Positions 23,751 through 33,929 of a stretch of DNA of 64,000 nucleotides are shown one piece after another. The DNA is from Chrysoporthe austroafricana (taxonomy: Eukaryota; Ascomycota; Sordariomycetes; Diaporthales; Cryphonectriaceae): contig JYIP02000006.1 of NCBI GenBank assembly GCA_001051155.2, positions 3,224,001-3,288,000 on the forward strand, read 5' to 3'. Positions within the stretch are counted from its first letter, which is position 1. Each line of letters opens with the position of its first letter. The notes beneath the pieces are model-generated. The model did not search any database. It was not told where the DNA came from and saw only the letters and a list, made by a program, of their open reading frames with translations. The translations under genes were made by a program, and so were the position numbers.

Positions 23751-23990
23751 ATCCTCCTCCCTCCTCTGCCACAGATGTGAGCTCTGCAGGCTCCCAATCT
23801 CGTGTGATCAGCTGAGGATCGCCGTGCTTCTTCTCTCGCTATACTATCGTCAAACCATCGACGCGGTCTCTACGACACTGCTTATGAGCTGCAATGCTTT
23901 AGACCGGCCATCGCGCGCCAGCAGATGATCCGAACCGACTGAGGCCTCTGTTGCGCAGACTGCAGGCAGTCACTCGCCTCGTCCGTCACC
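20205..23990. other. Large gene-poor stretch with microsatellites
   Basis: No gene supported in 3.8 kb. It holds a GT dinucleotide run at 20605-20633, an A run at 21655-21668, G/T-rich gtgggcg repeats at 23236-23262 and a tcctcg/ccctcg trinucleotide-type run at 23708-23760. The last kilobase presumably includes the transhydrogenase promoter. Open frames here (for example 22506-23450) look like chance. Confidence 0.5.
20605..20633. repeat. GT dinucleotide microsatellite
   Basis: About 14 GT units with one GC interruption. Confidence 0.9.
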
Positions 23991-26900
23991 ATGTCGTGGC
24001 CTCTGGCCCGGCCAGCACTGGCCCACAGGGCCCATGTCTCCTCTGCTCCAGCCCTGGCCGCCGTGTCTCTCCTCCTGGGCTCGTCTCGTGCTCCAGGTAA
24101 GCTCCACGGGTGCCATCTCGCATCCGCATGCAATCCCATCGCATGTGCAGCACAGGTAGCTGATCGCGTTCCACAGACCTCGCTTCCGTCGCCAGCTGCC
24201 GAGCTCGCCCCGCGCAGCAGCATAACCGCCAATTGTACACGTCCGGCGGCCGGGACAGGGCGCCAAGCTCGCCCTCCCTCGCCCTTGCTATCCGCAAGAA
24301 GCGGCCGCTTCAGCTTGTCCGCCATGCCTCCGTTCTGTCCAACATCCCGGTACCACCAGCAGCCTCCGGTGCAAAGTACTCCACAAAGGTCGTTCCCCAG
24401 ACCACGCCGTACTCCGGCCTGACCATTGGCGTGCCTCGCGAGACCTTCGCCAACGAGAGGCGCGTGGCTCTCACCCCTCAGAATGTCGCCCTCCTGCTCA
24501 AGAAGGGCTTCTCCAAGGTCCTCGTCGAGCGCGGCGCCGGCGCGCAGGCCGACTTCCCGGACGAGGCTTACGACAAGGCCGGCGCTACCCTTGTCGACGG
24601 CGACTCCCCCGTCTGGAAGCAGGCGGATATCATTCTCAAGGTCCGCGGACCAAGCCTTGCCGAGGTGGACAAGATGCACGAGGGGCAGACCATCATCAGC
24701 TTCCTGCAGCCGGCGCAGAACAAGGCCTTGGTCGAGAAGATCGCCTCCAAGAAGGCCACTGCGTTCGCCATGGACATGATCCCGCGCATCAGTCGCGCAC
24801 AGGTCTTCGACGCTCTCTCGTCCATGGCGAATATCGCTGGCTACAAGGCTGTCCTCGAGGCCTCGAACAATTTCGGCCGCTTCTTGACGGGCCAGGTCAC
24901 TGCTGCTGGAAAGATCCCACCGTGTAAGGTTCTCATCATCGGGGCTGGTGTCGCAGGTCTGAGTGCCATCGCAACTGCGAGGAGAATGGGTGCCATTGTC
25001 AGAGGCTTTGATACGCGTCCTGCGGCTCGTGAGCAGGTCCAATCTCTCGGCGCCGAGTTCATTGAGGTCGACATCCAGGAAGACGGCTCCGGGGCCGGAG
25101 GTTACGCCAAGGAGATGTCCAAGGAGTTCATCGAGGCCGAGATGAAGTTGTTCACCGAGCAAGCTCGAGACGTCGATATCATCATCACGACCGCGTTGAT
25201 CCCTGGACGGCCTGCCCCGAAGCTCATCACCAAATCCATGATCCAGATCATGAAACCTGGTTCGGTCATCGTCGATTTGGCAGCCGAGGCTGGCGGTAAC
25301 TGCGAGAAGACCGAGCCCGGAAAACTCGTCACGTACCACGACGTCAAGATTATTGGTGAGTGAATGAAGGCATCACGGGATAAACCCGGGTCTGACTCGA
25401 GTCTGCAGGCTATACCGATCTTCCGTCAAGGCTTCCAACGCAATCGTCCACCCTGTACTCGAACAACGTCACCAAGTTCCTACTATCCATGGCGCCCGCT
25501 GAGAAGGAATTCGGCGTCGATCTGGAAGATGAGGTAGTGAGGGGATCGATCGTAACCTTAAAAGGCGATGTTCTCCCTCCTGCTCCTCGCCCAGCTCCGC
25601 CGCCCCCTCCAGTCGCACCTACGACAAATGCTGCCAAGGAAGCCGAGGCTGTTGCTCTGACCCCCTTCCAGAAGACCTCACGAGAGGTCGGTTTCGTCAC
25701 TGGAGGTATGGCGACCGCGGTTGCTCTGGGCAAGGCGACGGGACCAGCGTTCATGGACAATGTCTTCACCTTTGGTCTGGCTTCACTGATTGGTTATCGC
25801 GTTGTATGGGGCGTCACTCCTGCTCTGCACTCGCCTTTGATGTCTGTCACGAACGCCATCTCCGGCATGGTTGGTATCGGCGGTTTCTTCGTCCTCGGAG
25901 GCGGCTATCTGCCAGAGACCATCCCCCAGATGTTCGGCGCAGCATCCGTGCTCCTTGCCTTTGTGAACGTCTCCGGAGGATTCGTGATCACGAAGCGGAT
26001 GCTGGACATGTTCAAGCGACCTACTGATCCTCCCGAGTATCCGTGGTTGTACGCTATCCCTGCAGTCCTGTTCGGTGGCGGCTATCTCGCGGCCGCCTCG
26101 ACCGGAGCTGCAGGTCTGATTCAGGCCGGCTACATGGTCAGCTCCGTCCTGTGCATCAGTTCCCTCTCGAGTCTCGCGTCCCAGGCCACAGCTCGGATGG
26201 GCAACGTCCTTGGCGTACTCGGTGTCGGATCTGGAGTGCTGGCGTCGCTGTTGGCTGTTGGGTTCTCTCCTGAGGTCCTGACACAGTTTGGTGCACTGGC
26301 TACCATTGGTAGCCTTCTTGGTTTCCTGATCGGCAAACGCATCACGCCCACGGACCTGCCTCAGACGGTCGCTGCTCTTCACTCCGTCGTGGGTCTGGCA
26401 GCTGTCTTGACTTCAATCGGCAGCGTGATGGGCGGTCTTGACCACGTATCAACTCTGCATCTCGTCACTGCATATCTGGGCGTTCTAATTGGTAAGTCTG
26501 ACCATGGACTATGCACAGAGCGAGAAAGCACCTGACATTTTGCAGGCGGTATCACCTTTACTGGGTCCATCGTGGCGTTCCTGAAGCTCGCGGCCAAGAT
26601 GTCTTCGCGCCCTCTCATCCTGCCTGGGCGGCACGTTCTGAACTCCGGGCTGCTCGCGGCCAATCTAGGCACCATGGGCGCTTTTGTGACCATGGCACCT
26701 GGCTCGCCCATGATTGCTGCCGGCGCACTCGCTGCAAACACAGCTCTCTCGTTCATCAAGGGATACACGACAACCGCCGCCATCGGAGGCGCTGACATGC
26801 CTGTCGTTATCACAGTCCTGAACGCATACTCCGGCTTCGCTCTGGTCGCGGAAGGCTTCATGCTTGAGAATCCCTTGCTGACGACAGTCGGGGCGCTCAT

Positions 26901-27667
26901 TGGCGTATCCGGTTCCATTCTATCGTACATCATGTGTGTTGCCATGAATCGATCACTCACCAACGTTCTATTCGGTGGTATTGCAGGACCTCAACAGACC
27001 GACTTCAAGATCGAGGGCAGCGTGACGCAGACCAACGTCGAGGATGTTGCAGACTCACTAGTCAACGCGGAATCGGTGATCATAGTAGTCGGATACGGGA
27101 TGGCTGTTGCGAAAGCACAATACGCTATATCCGACATGACCAAGATGCTGCGCTCAAAGGGCATCAACGTGCGCTTTGCAATCCACCCTGTCGCTGGTCG
27201 CATGCCCGGTCAATGCAACGTCTTGCTGGCAGAGGCGAGCGTGCCATATGATATCGTCCTGGAGATGGACGAGATCAACGACGACTTCGGAGACACGGAT
27301 GTCACGTTGGTTATAGGCGCAAACGATACCGTCAACCCTATTGCTCTGGAGCCCGGCAGTCCCATCGCCGGTATGCCGGTTCTGCACGCTTGGAAGAGCA
27401 AGCAGACAATCGTCATGAAGCGCGGTATGGCGAGTGGATATGGTGAGTAAAATCCGGCCATCTGAACATTGGGCGAATACTCTGCTAACTTTTCGAATAG
27501 CTGATGTGCCGAACCCCATGTTTTACATGCCTGGAACCCGTATGCTGTTTGGTGACGCAAAGACCAGTACAGACTGTAAGTGCGCATAATTACAGCGGAG
27601 CTCACGACCACCTACTAATCTGGCCCCTATAGCATTGAAAGCTGCGATCGAGGCTCGGGTGTCTTAG
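23991..27667 (+). CDS. NNT: Proton-translocating NAD(P)+ transhydrogenase, mitochondrial
   Basis: Inner-membrane enzyme coupling hydride transfer from NADH to NADP+ with proton entry, supplying matrix NADPH. Six exons (23991-24096, 24177-25355, 25409-26491, 26546-27442, 27501-27575, 27633-27667) close in frame to 1124 aa. The first exon joins to give an Arg/Ala/Ser-rich presequence. Domain I carries [17 protein letters not shown] and the Rossmann motif [15 protein letters not shown] Pro-rich linker leads into domain II with more than ten membrane segments, then domain III with [29 protein letters not shown] and [10 protein letters not shown] for NADP binding. All three domains are in one chain, as in animals, whereas enterobacteria split them. 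Complete and apparently functional. Confidence 0.95.
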
Positions 27668-28092
27668 TCTTTTAATTTCGCCCTTGGTCATGAAGACATA
27701 GCATATGTGTGATGGACTGCTAGCTATCGGAGTTCACTCAGACGGAGCAAGGGAGTATCTTCATAGAGCTTGGACGTCGTCCAATCTGCCTCCTCACGTA
27801 GATACATTTGCTGAGACTATAGATGACTGCCTTTCTCACCGACTTGTCATGTGACTTGTAGAATACAATCACGCATGTCTTCATGAAGATAAGCCGACTG
27901 CTTCTATTTTCGGGGTGGTTGCGGAGTATTCGCCGGGATCTCGGCGAGGAGTCGGTATGACTCTTATGAACCCCTTAGTGTAATTTTGGACCGCATACAA
28001 GATGGATCATTCTCATTTTACACACTAAATTTGTTTGGCTTCTGGTTGCGTTCAAGCGGCCTCAATAAGGTGCTGGAGACTTCTAAGATTGA
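27668..28092. other. Intergenic
   Basis: 3' UTR of the transhydrogenase gene and upstream region of the acyltransferase gene. No other feature. Confidence 0.5.
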
Positions 28093-28100
28093 TATAAATA
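28093..28100 (+). promoter_or_regulatory. TATA box for the acyltransferase gene
   Basis: TATAAATA 90 bp before the ATG at 28183. Confidence 0.55.
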
Positions 28101-28182
28101 TGTGCATTCCTCGCCTCATAATGTACGAGTGACCTACCCCTATCTCCTGCTCTTCGGCAAAATACTGGCACTACGACACATT

Positions 28183-29847
28183 ATGGGAGCAGACAACACA
28201 ATACAGCCCGAGCAAGTGGCGCCGGTATACCGCATTATCTCGACGAAGAGGGTCTTCCCAGGCACGCCGCCGCCGCCCAACGGCGCAACCACCCGCGGCC
28301 TTTCCATCGCTGACGCGACAACCGCCCGCTTCAGCATCTGCGCCGCGATCTGGCTCTACGATGCCAGTCCAGGATCACAGGACCCCGACGCCCTTTCCAG
28401 CCGCCTCGAGACCAGCCTGCGCCAGACTCTGGACGACTTCCGCCACTTCGCCGGGAGCCTGCGCTGGGCCGCGCCCGACACGCGCAACGCCGCGTACCCC
28501 AGGTATGGCCGGCCGGAGGTCACCTGGGACGCGCCCGACGACCCGGGCGTGGAGTTCGTCTCCGCGCGCCACGGGGTCGCGCTCGCGTCCCTCGTGCCGG
28601 GCGACGGGGCGCGCAGGACGGACAGGAAGGTCTGGCGCGCCAACGCGTTCCCGCAGGACGAGCTCCTCCCGGCGTGCGACCTGGCGTTCGCGCCGCACCT
28701 GTACCGCTTCGAGGGCCTGCCGGCCGCGGCCGCGCAGGTCACCTCCTTTGCGTGCGGCGGGTGGGCCGTCGGCGTCAAGATCACGCACTGCCTGAGCGAC
28801 GCGACCTGCCTGGTCAACTTCGTCAAGGCATGGGCGGAGCGGTCGCGGGGGCTGGCCCGCGGGGCGCCGCCGCCGGGCAGCGATGCCTGGCTGGTGAGGT
28901 CGCTGTTCGACCCCAGCCTGCTGGACCGCCACGCCGGCGACGTCGACGGCCCCGAGCCGGACGCCGACAAGGTCGCCCTCGCGCGGTCCCTGCCCCTGCA
29001 CCGCTTCGACTGGTGGGACACCGACGCGCCCGGCTACCCCTCGTGGGCGACCGCCGACTCGGAGGCCACGAAGCCGAGCGCCGAGGCGCTGCGCAGCATC
29101 AAGCTCAGCCCGGGGACGCCACCGCCGTGGCCGACGTGGGACACCGCCCGGCCGGTCGACCACGTGCAGATCCGCTTCAGCGCGGGCGAGGTGGCGCGGC
29201 TGAAGGAGGCGGCGCAGGCGGGCCTGCGCGCCGCCGATGCCGCCGCCGATGCCGCCGCCGTCTCGCGGCTGGACGCGCTCCTCGCGCACATGTGGGTGCA
29301 GGTCAACCGCGCGCGCGGGCTGGGCGCATCCGACGACGACGACGACGACGATGCCCTCGTGTACATGCAGCTCACGCTGGGGCTGCGCGGCCGCGTGGCC
29401 CCGCCGCTGCCGGACGCCTTCGCCGGGTCGCCGATCGTGCTGGCCCACGCGGCGGCCACGGGGCGGCGGCTGTGTGCTGCCGCAGGCGGGGGGCTCGGCG
29501 AGGTCGCGCTCGGCCTGCGGCGGGCGGTGGCCCGCTTCACGCCCGCGGCCGTCGGTGCGTACCTGCACGACGCGGCGTACGAGGTCTGTCCGCAGAGGCT
29601 GTGGCAGGGGTTCTGCGGGGCGCGGTCCTGCCTCGTCACGTCGTGGACGCGGTCGGGCGCGTACGGGGTGGACTTCCTCGGCGGCGACGGCGGTGGGCCG
29701 CGGTACGTCCAGGGCAGGATGCCGCGGCTGGACGGGGTCATGCAGGTGATGGACGTCGGGGAGACGGGGGACATGGACGTCAGCCTCGCGCTGACGACGG
29801 AGGCCATGGGTCGGCTGCTTGGGGACGGGGGCCTGTGGGCTTTCTGA
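28183..29847 (+). CDS. BAHD-like acyltransferase (trichothecene 3-O-acetyltransferase type)
   Basis: Transfers an acyl group from a CoA thioester to a hydroxyl or amine of a small molecule. Single exon, 554 aa. The catalytic motif HxxxD is seen as HCLSDA (His about 202, Asp about 206), preceded by CGGWAVGVKITHC. The structural DFGWG-type motif appears as VDFLGG at about 496-501 near the C-terminus. The protein is Ala/Arg/Asp/Gly-rich, with Ala-Asp and Asp runs in a loop near 345-390. The gene is far richer in G+C than its neighbours, with nearly all third positions G or C. The first ATG after the TATA box is used; an upstream open frame lacks an ATG. Its substrate cannot be inferred. Confidence 0.85.
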   Translation: MGADNTIQPEQVAPVYRIISTKRVFPGTPPPPNGATTRGLSIADATTARFSICAAIWLYDASPGSQDPDALSSRLETSLRQTLDDFRHFAGSLRWAAPDTRNAAYPRYGRPEVTWDAPDDPGVEFVSARHGVALASLVPGDGARRTDRKVWRANAFPQDELLPACDLAFAPHLYRFEGLPAAAAQVTSFACGGWAVGVKITHCLSDATCLVNFVKAWAERSRGLARGAPPPGSDAWLVRSLFDPSLLDRHAGDVDGPEPDADKVALARSLPLHRFDWWDTDAPGYPSWATADSEATKPSAEALRSIKLSPGTPPPWPTWDTARPVDHVQIRFSAGEVARLKEAAQAGLRAADAAADAAAVSRLDALLAHMWVQVNRARGLGASDDDDDDDALVYMQLTLGLRGRVAPPLPDAFAGSPIVLAHAAATGRRLCAAAGGGLGEVALGLRRAVARFTPAAVGAYLHDAAYEVCPQRLWQGFCGARSCLVTSWTRSGAYGVDFLGGDGGGPRYVQGRMPRLDGVMQVMDVGETGDMDVSLALTTEAMGRLLGDGGLWAF

Positions 29848-30146
29848 GGAGGGTTGATCGCCGAGACCCCCTTCGTGACACATGCATAGTAATGCACGTA
29901 CACATCCTCCTGGTATTAGACAAAATTACACTTAGCATCAAGATACAATTTATTACTCAGAAAATAGCACGAGCTGTCCAGGGCCCTCAATAAAGAAAAC
30001 CAGCCTCCGTTCAAGTACACTTAATCCTCGTGAGTGTGGTAGAAGGTTGCGCATGTCCCCGAGAGACGCCCATAATAATCCATATTTTCTTCTCGTAGCC
30101 TGCTTGTATCAAGACCGCACAGCCCTCGACGAGGGGCTCTCCATTT
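29848..30146. other. Intergenic
   Basis: AT-rich 3' flank. Nothing seen. Confidence 0.4.
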
Positions 30147-30440
30147 TACCTCGCAAAGTCGACGACTTCTCTCAACACAGTGAAGTCAACAGCTCGATCC
30201 TGGGGCTCTGGAAATCTCTCTCGAAAAGCCTAAGCGAGTCTGTCCCAGTTTGCCTTGACATCGCGAGAGATCTCGCATTGCCACCACTCCGAGGCTTCGC
30301 CGCGCAAGCCACTTCTGAACGTCGATTTCTCGACGATGTCTCTTTCTCCGCTGTTGTCGGCACCGTAGGCAAAGACATGAGCGAGGATGGAGTCGCGGTA
30401 GTCCTCGGCGGATGTCCGACCAGATTTGACAGGGAGTTTG
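30147..30440 (-). pseudogene. Retrotransposon Gag-like fragment with in-frame stop
   Basis: Minus-strand frame reading KSGRTSAEDYRDSILAHVF, then FRSGLRGEASEWWQ, DVKANWDRLA, a TAG at 30230-30232, then AFRERFPEPQDRAV and LREVVDF up to a TAA. The pattern (Trp-rich core followed by W-x-x-L-x-x-x-F-x-x-x-F) resembles the gag domain of fungal LTR retroelements. No reverse transcriptase, integrase or LTR was found around it. Probably a captured or decayed fragment. Confidence 0.5.
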
Positions 30441-31877
30441 GTGTCAGTGTTGGTAGGTTCAGGACCTGGGGACGATCATCTGAAAGTGCTCAGCTGTGAG
30501 CTCAGCAGGCTCAAGTCAGGTTTGTGAGCCTAAGGGGATGGGTGACCAGTTTCTGGGGCAGGGCTGGCAACTCGAGAAATGAAAGGTGATGAGTCTTGGA
30601 ATGGTAATGGGGAAGTCATTTGTAATACAGAGTAGATGATTTCTCGGGTCAGCTTTTCACAGGCTCTCGAAGGTTTTGGATATTTTCGTAGTCGTCTGTA
30701 TACAGTCTAGTGGGTTGGCTGTTGCATTGTTATGTCTATCCTCTCCTAGGGTTTCAGGCCGTTTTTCGGGGAGGATCTGTTTGTTTATTGACAGTTAGGG
30801 TCGGACGGGTAGTAGTTCCTCTCTTTTTCGAGTACTGTTGTCTGGAAAGTAAGCATAAGGCGGATTTTTGGACGATAGGTACTAGTGATAATGGCCAGGG
30901 CTTCATTCATGACAATGACGTCCCGAGCCGTAATTAACGGCGATTTGTGGTCAGAGCGATGACCGCCATTCCCCTCCGATATAATTCGCTCCCTCTGTTT
31001 TATGCAGGACGTTCTCATCAAACAACCTCGGTCAATATGTCTTGTAGTCATGGACAGAGTAACAGTGTACAGTATTTGTCTTTAATTGCTGCATGTGTAC
31101 GCGCTAGCAAAATTGTGACATAGCTACTAGTGACTATATGGGTGGTCCTTGCTCAAGAAAATCTCGAGTTATTTTGTCCGTGAATTGTCCCTATCACAAC
31201 TCGCAATTCACAGTCCTCCTTCACATTGGCAGCCCGTCATTGGGTAAGTAGCGAGAAACATGGAGAGCTTCAGGTCTAGCTGGGGGAGCTAGCAATACGT
31301 GAATAAAGTCACGTAGGGGGAGAACAACTTGTGCACAGGTAACAAATCGACTAAGCTGCGCAGCTCCAACAGTTTTCTTCGATACTGTGTCAATTCAATA
31401 TTTCCCTAAATAATTTGCTAAACTTTTGAGTGACATACTGATGTTCAATAGAGTGAACCGAAGCTTCAAATTGTAATTCTCACAACTCCTACTGGTAAAG
31501 CTTGGAGTGATCTGAACATAAAACCACAATTATTTCATATCTACCGATAGTAATCGATCTGAATTTACAAATATACGTCGCTCAAAACCCGACTTTGCAA
31601 TTCCACTTTACACTTTCACAACACAACAGAGACGTAACTTGGCCCTGCACCACCATATGATGTCGTCCAGCCCCAACTACAACACATCGTCAACTAAGCC
31701 CTCACACAATTCGCAAGGCCTCACACAGTTCACAAGCCCTCACACAATTCGCAAGCCCTTAGTACCGTAAGTTGAACTTCCGCTACCATCTGGAAAATCC
31801 TCGCCAGCCCTCATCCCATCTCCCTTTCATCCGAGGATGGCACCGTTAGACAGCCTTCACTATAGCACCTTGCTGAC
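30441..31877. other. Intergenic, AT-rich, with upstream tandem repeat
   Basis: No gene seen. The 3' part is AT-rich and ends in three copies of a 19-bp repeat at 31699-31758, just upstream of the repeat-built HTH gene. Confidence 0.5.
31699..31758 (+). repeat. 19-bp tandem repeat, three copies
   Basis: Unit cctcacacaattcgcaagc with two differences in the middle copy. It lies 120-180 bp upstream of the start codon at 31878, so it may be promoter or 5' UTR sequence. Confidence 0.8.
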
Positions 31878-33929
31878 ATGCCCACGCGTAACAGTTACCC
31901 AGTCACTGCTGTTACCATGGCCCAGAATCGTGCTAGCCCTGACCGATTGAACGTGAACGAGCAACGTCACCGTGGCGGCTATGCCCAAAATGACGTTCCC
32001 GTCACGGTCAGCATAACGAGCGCTCAGTGGAGCGGAGACCAGCAATGCATCGACCCGCGTCTCCTTCACGAACCTCAATCAATTGCCAACCAGCGTGAAT
32101 CATTTGCCAGCCAGGCCCAACTAGTTGCTAACCAGCTTCAACCAGTTGCAAACCAGCCTCAATCAGCTGCCAACCAACCCCGACCAGTTGCCAGCCGGCC
32201 CCAAAGAGTTGTCAACCAGCAGCGGTCAGTTACCAACCAGCCTCGAGCAGCAGTTGCAAACCAGCCTCGACCAGCAAACCAGGCTCAAGCAGCTATCGAC
32301 CGGCTTCGAACAATTGTCAACCAGCTTCGACCAGAAGTTGCCAACCAGCTTCGACCAACAGTTGCCAACCAGTCTCACCCAACAGTTGCCAACCAGTCTC
32401 GACCAGTTGTCAACCAGCTTCGACCAACAGTTGCCAACCAGCTTCGACCAGCAGTTGCCAACCGGCGTACGCCAAACACTCAGCTGCCTCCCAACTCCTA
32501 CAGCCCAAAAAATATGAGTGAAATTCAACGGCAGGCTGCTTCGCCCCGGCAGCTCCAGGCCAATGCCTACCTTCACCAGGCTGGCACCGATCACTTTGGC
32601 CTCGCCCAAACTGGAACTTCTCAAACTGGCAAGACTCAGACTGGGCTCGCCAAGACAGGTCTAAATGGTGCTCCAGTTGACCACAACCAGTTTGACCCCA
32701 ACCAGTCTGGATCTACTCAGCCTGGTTCCCCTCAATCCGATACCCTTCAGTTGGATCCCAACCTGTCTGGTTCCAGCCAGCTTGGTTTTACTGAGCCTGA
32801 TCCCAGCCAGCCTGACTTTACTGAGTCTGGTCCCAGCCAGTCTGATTTTCAGTTCGACCCTAACCTGTCTGGTCTCAGCCAGTCGGATTGTATTCAATCT
32901 GGTCTCAGTCAGTCTGATTCTACTGAATCTGGTTCCAGCCAGTCTGGTTCTCTTCAGTTTGACCCTAACCTGTCTGGTCCCAGCCAGCCTGGTCCTTCTA
33001 AGCCTAGTACCAGTCAGTCTGGTTCGCTTCATTTGGATGCCCTTCAGTTGGACGCCCTTCAGTTGAATGCCCTTCAGTTTAATACCTTTCAGCTGAATTC
33101 TCAGTTGTCTCAGTTGAATTCTCAGTTGAAGTCTCGGTTGGATTCTCTTCAGTTGGACCCCAACCATTTGGATCCCAACCAATTGGATTCTCTTCAGTTG
33201 GACCCCAACCAGTTGGATCTCCTTCAGTTGAATTCTCAATTGTCTCAGTTGAATTCTCAGTTGAAGTCTCATTTGGATTCTCTTCAGTTGGATCCCTTTC
33301 AGTTGGACCCCTTTCAGCTGAACTCCTTCGGGCCGAACCCCCTTCTGTTCAATGCTCTTCAGTTTAATCCCCTTCTGCTTGGCACCGGCCAGAATGGCAG
33401 CGGCGGGTCTGGCGTTGCTCAGGCTAACGTATCCCAGGCTGTAATCATTCAGCATGGAATCAACGGGATTGGATTCAACGAGTCGATCAACCACGGCGGT
33501 GCTTGGGGAGGTGTGGGGGTGGGTATTCCAGGAATCCAGCAGCCTGTCGGCGCCGTCGAGGGCAAGGGCAAGCAACGCGCCTTCAACCCCCCTTCCGCTG
33601 GCAACGTCAGACAATATGCCACCGTAATTCCTGCCTCCGCAGCTAAACTGCGAAACGTCGGTCAGCTCCTCGGGACCAATCGCGGCGTCCCCAAGCGCAA
33701 GTCTGCCGGCCGCAAGGGCCAGACCCGCCCGCGCCCCTGGACTGCTGACGAGGTGCGGAGGGCCAGCGAACTTCGCGATCAGGGCTTCAGCGTCTCCCAG
33801 ATCGCCAGTGCTATGGGAAAGACTTACAACTCAGTCAGCGGGAGGCTGTGGCGCTACCGCGGGAACGACCCCAAGCGCGCCGAGAAGGAGCGCCGCCATC
33901 GCGACAAAGGGGGTGACGGCGCGGTGTAG
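31878..33929 (+). CDS. Repeat-built protein with C-terminal helix-turn-helix
   Basis: Unrecognised 683-aa protein in one exon. Residues 67-197 are heptads of the type VANQLRP. Residues 240-505 are pentads, first QSGxx/QPDxx, then LDxLQ/LNxLQ/LDPNQ. The order L-(D/N)-x-x-Q is not the canonical A(D/N)Lxx pentapeptide-repeat order, so a beta-helix is not assured. After a Gly-rich linker and a basic stretch (PKRKSAGRKGQTRPRP), residues 618-662 form a homeodomain/Myb-like helix-turn-helix: PWTADEVRRASELRDQGFSV then QIASAMGKTYNSVSGRLWRY. The C-terminus is strongly basic. DNA binding with a low-complexity interaction arm is a reasonable inference. A second ATG at 31917 is an alternative start. Confidence 0.65.
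   Translation: MPTRNSYPVTAVTMAQNRASPDRLNVNEQRHRGGYAQNDVPVTVSITSAQWSGDQQCIDPRLLHEPQSIANQRESFASQAQLVANQLQPVANQPQSAANQPRPVASRPQRVVNQQRSVTNQPRAAVANQPRPANQAQAAIDRLRTIVNQLRPEVANQLRPTVANQSHPTVANQSRPVVNQLRPTVANQLRPAVANRRTPNTQLPPNSYSPKNMSEIQRQAASPRQLQANAYLHQAGTDHFGLAQTGTSQTGKTQTGLAKTGLNGAPVDHNQFDPNQSGSTQPGSPQSDTLQLDPNLSGSSQLGFTEPDPSQPDFTESGPSQSDFQFDPNLSGLSQSDCIQSGLSQSDSTESGSSQSGSLQFDPNLSGPSQPGPSKPSTSQSGSLHLDALQLDALQLNALQFNTFQLNSQLSQLNSQLKSRLDSLQLDPNHLDPNQLDSLQLDPNQLDLLQLNSQLSQLNSQLKSHLDSLQLDPFQLDPFQLNSFGPNPLLFNALQFNPLLLGTGQNGSGGSGVAQANVSQAVIIQHGINGIGFNESINHGGAWGGVGVGIPGIQQPVGAVEGKGKQRAFNPPSAGNVRQYATVIPASAAKLRNVGQLLGTNRGVPKRKSAGRKGQTRPRPWTADEVRRASELRDQGFSVSQIASAMGKTYNSVSGRLWRYRGNDPKRAEKERRHRDKGGDGAV
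32076..32468 (+). repeat. 21-bp degenerate tandem repeat (heptads)
   Basis: About 18 units, core gttgccaaccagcttcgacca, encoding VANQLRP-type heptads. Most homogeneous at 32330-32465. Confidence 0.85.
32595..33392 (+). repeat. 15-bp degenerate tandem repeat (pentads)
   Basis: About 50 units of 15 bp. A long internal duplication also shows: the stretch encoding LQLNSQLSQLNSQLK occurs twice (near 33105 and 33225). Confidence 0.85.

Noticed and set aside
23882..25339. Long minus-strand open frame (485 codons) opposite the transhydrogenase gene
   Set aside because: Antisense to a strongly conserved coding exon; its composition mirrors the codon bias of the plus strand and shows no domain.
28375..29883. 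502-codon minus frame and 439-codon plus frame over the acyltransferase
   Set aside because: By-products of extreme GC content, which removes stops in all frames; only the chosen frame has the HxxxD and DFLGG motifs.
32076..33392. Regular repeats that might suggest a CRISPR array
   Set aside because: Contiguous, coding, degenerate 21- and 15-bp units with no spacers, in a eukaryotic genome.
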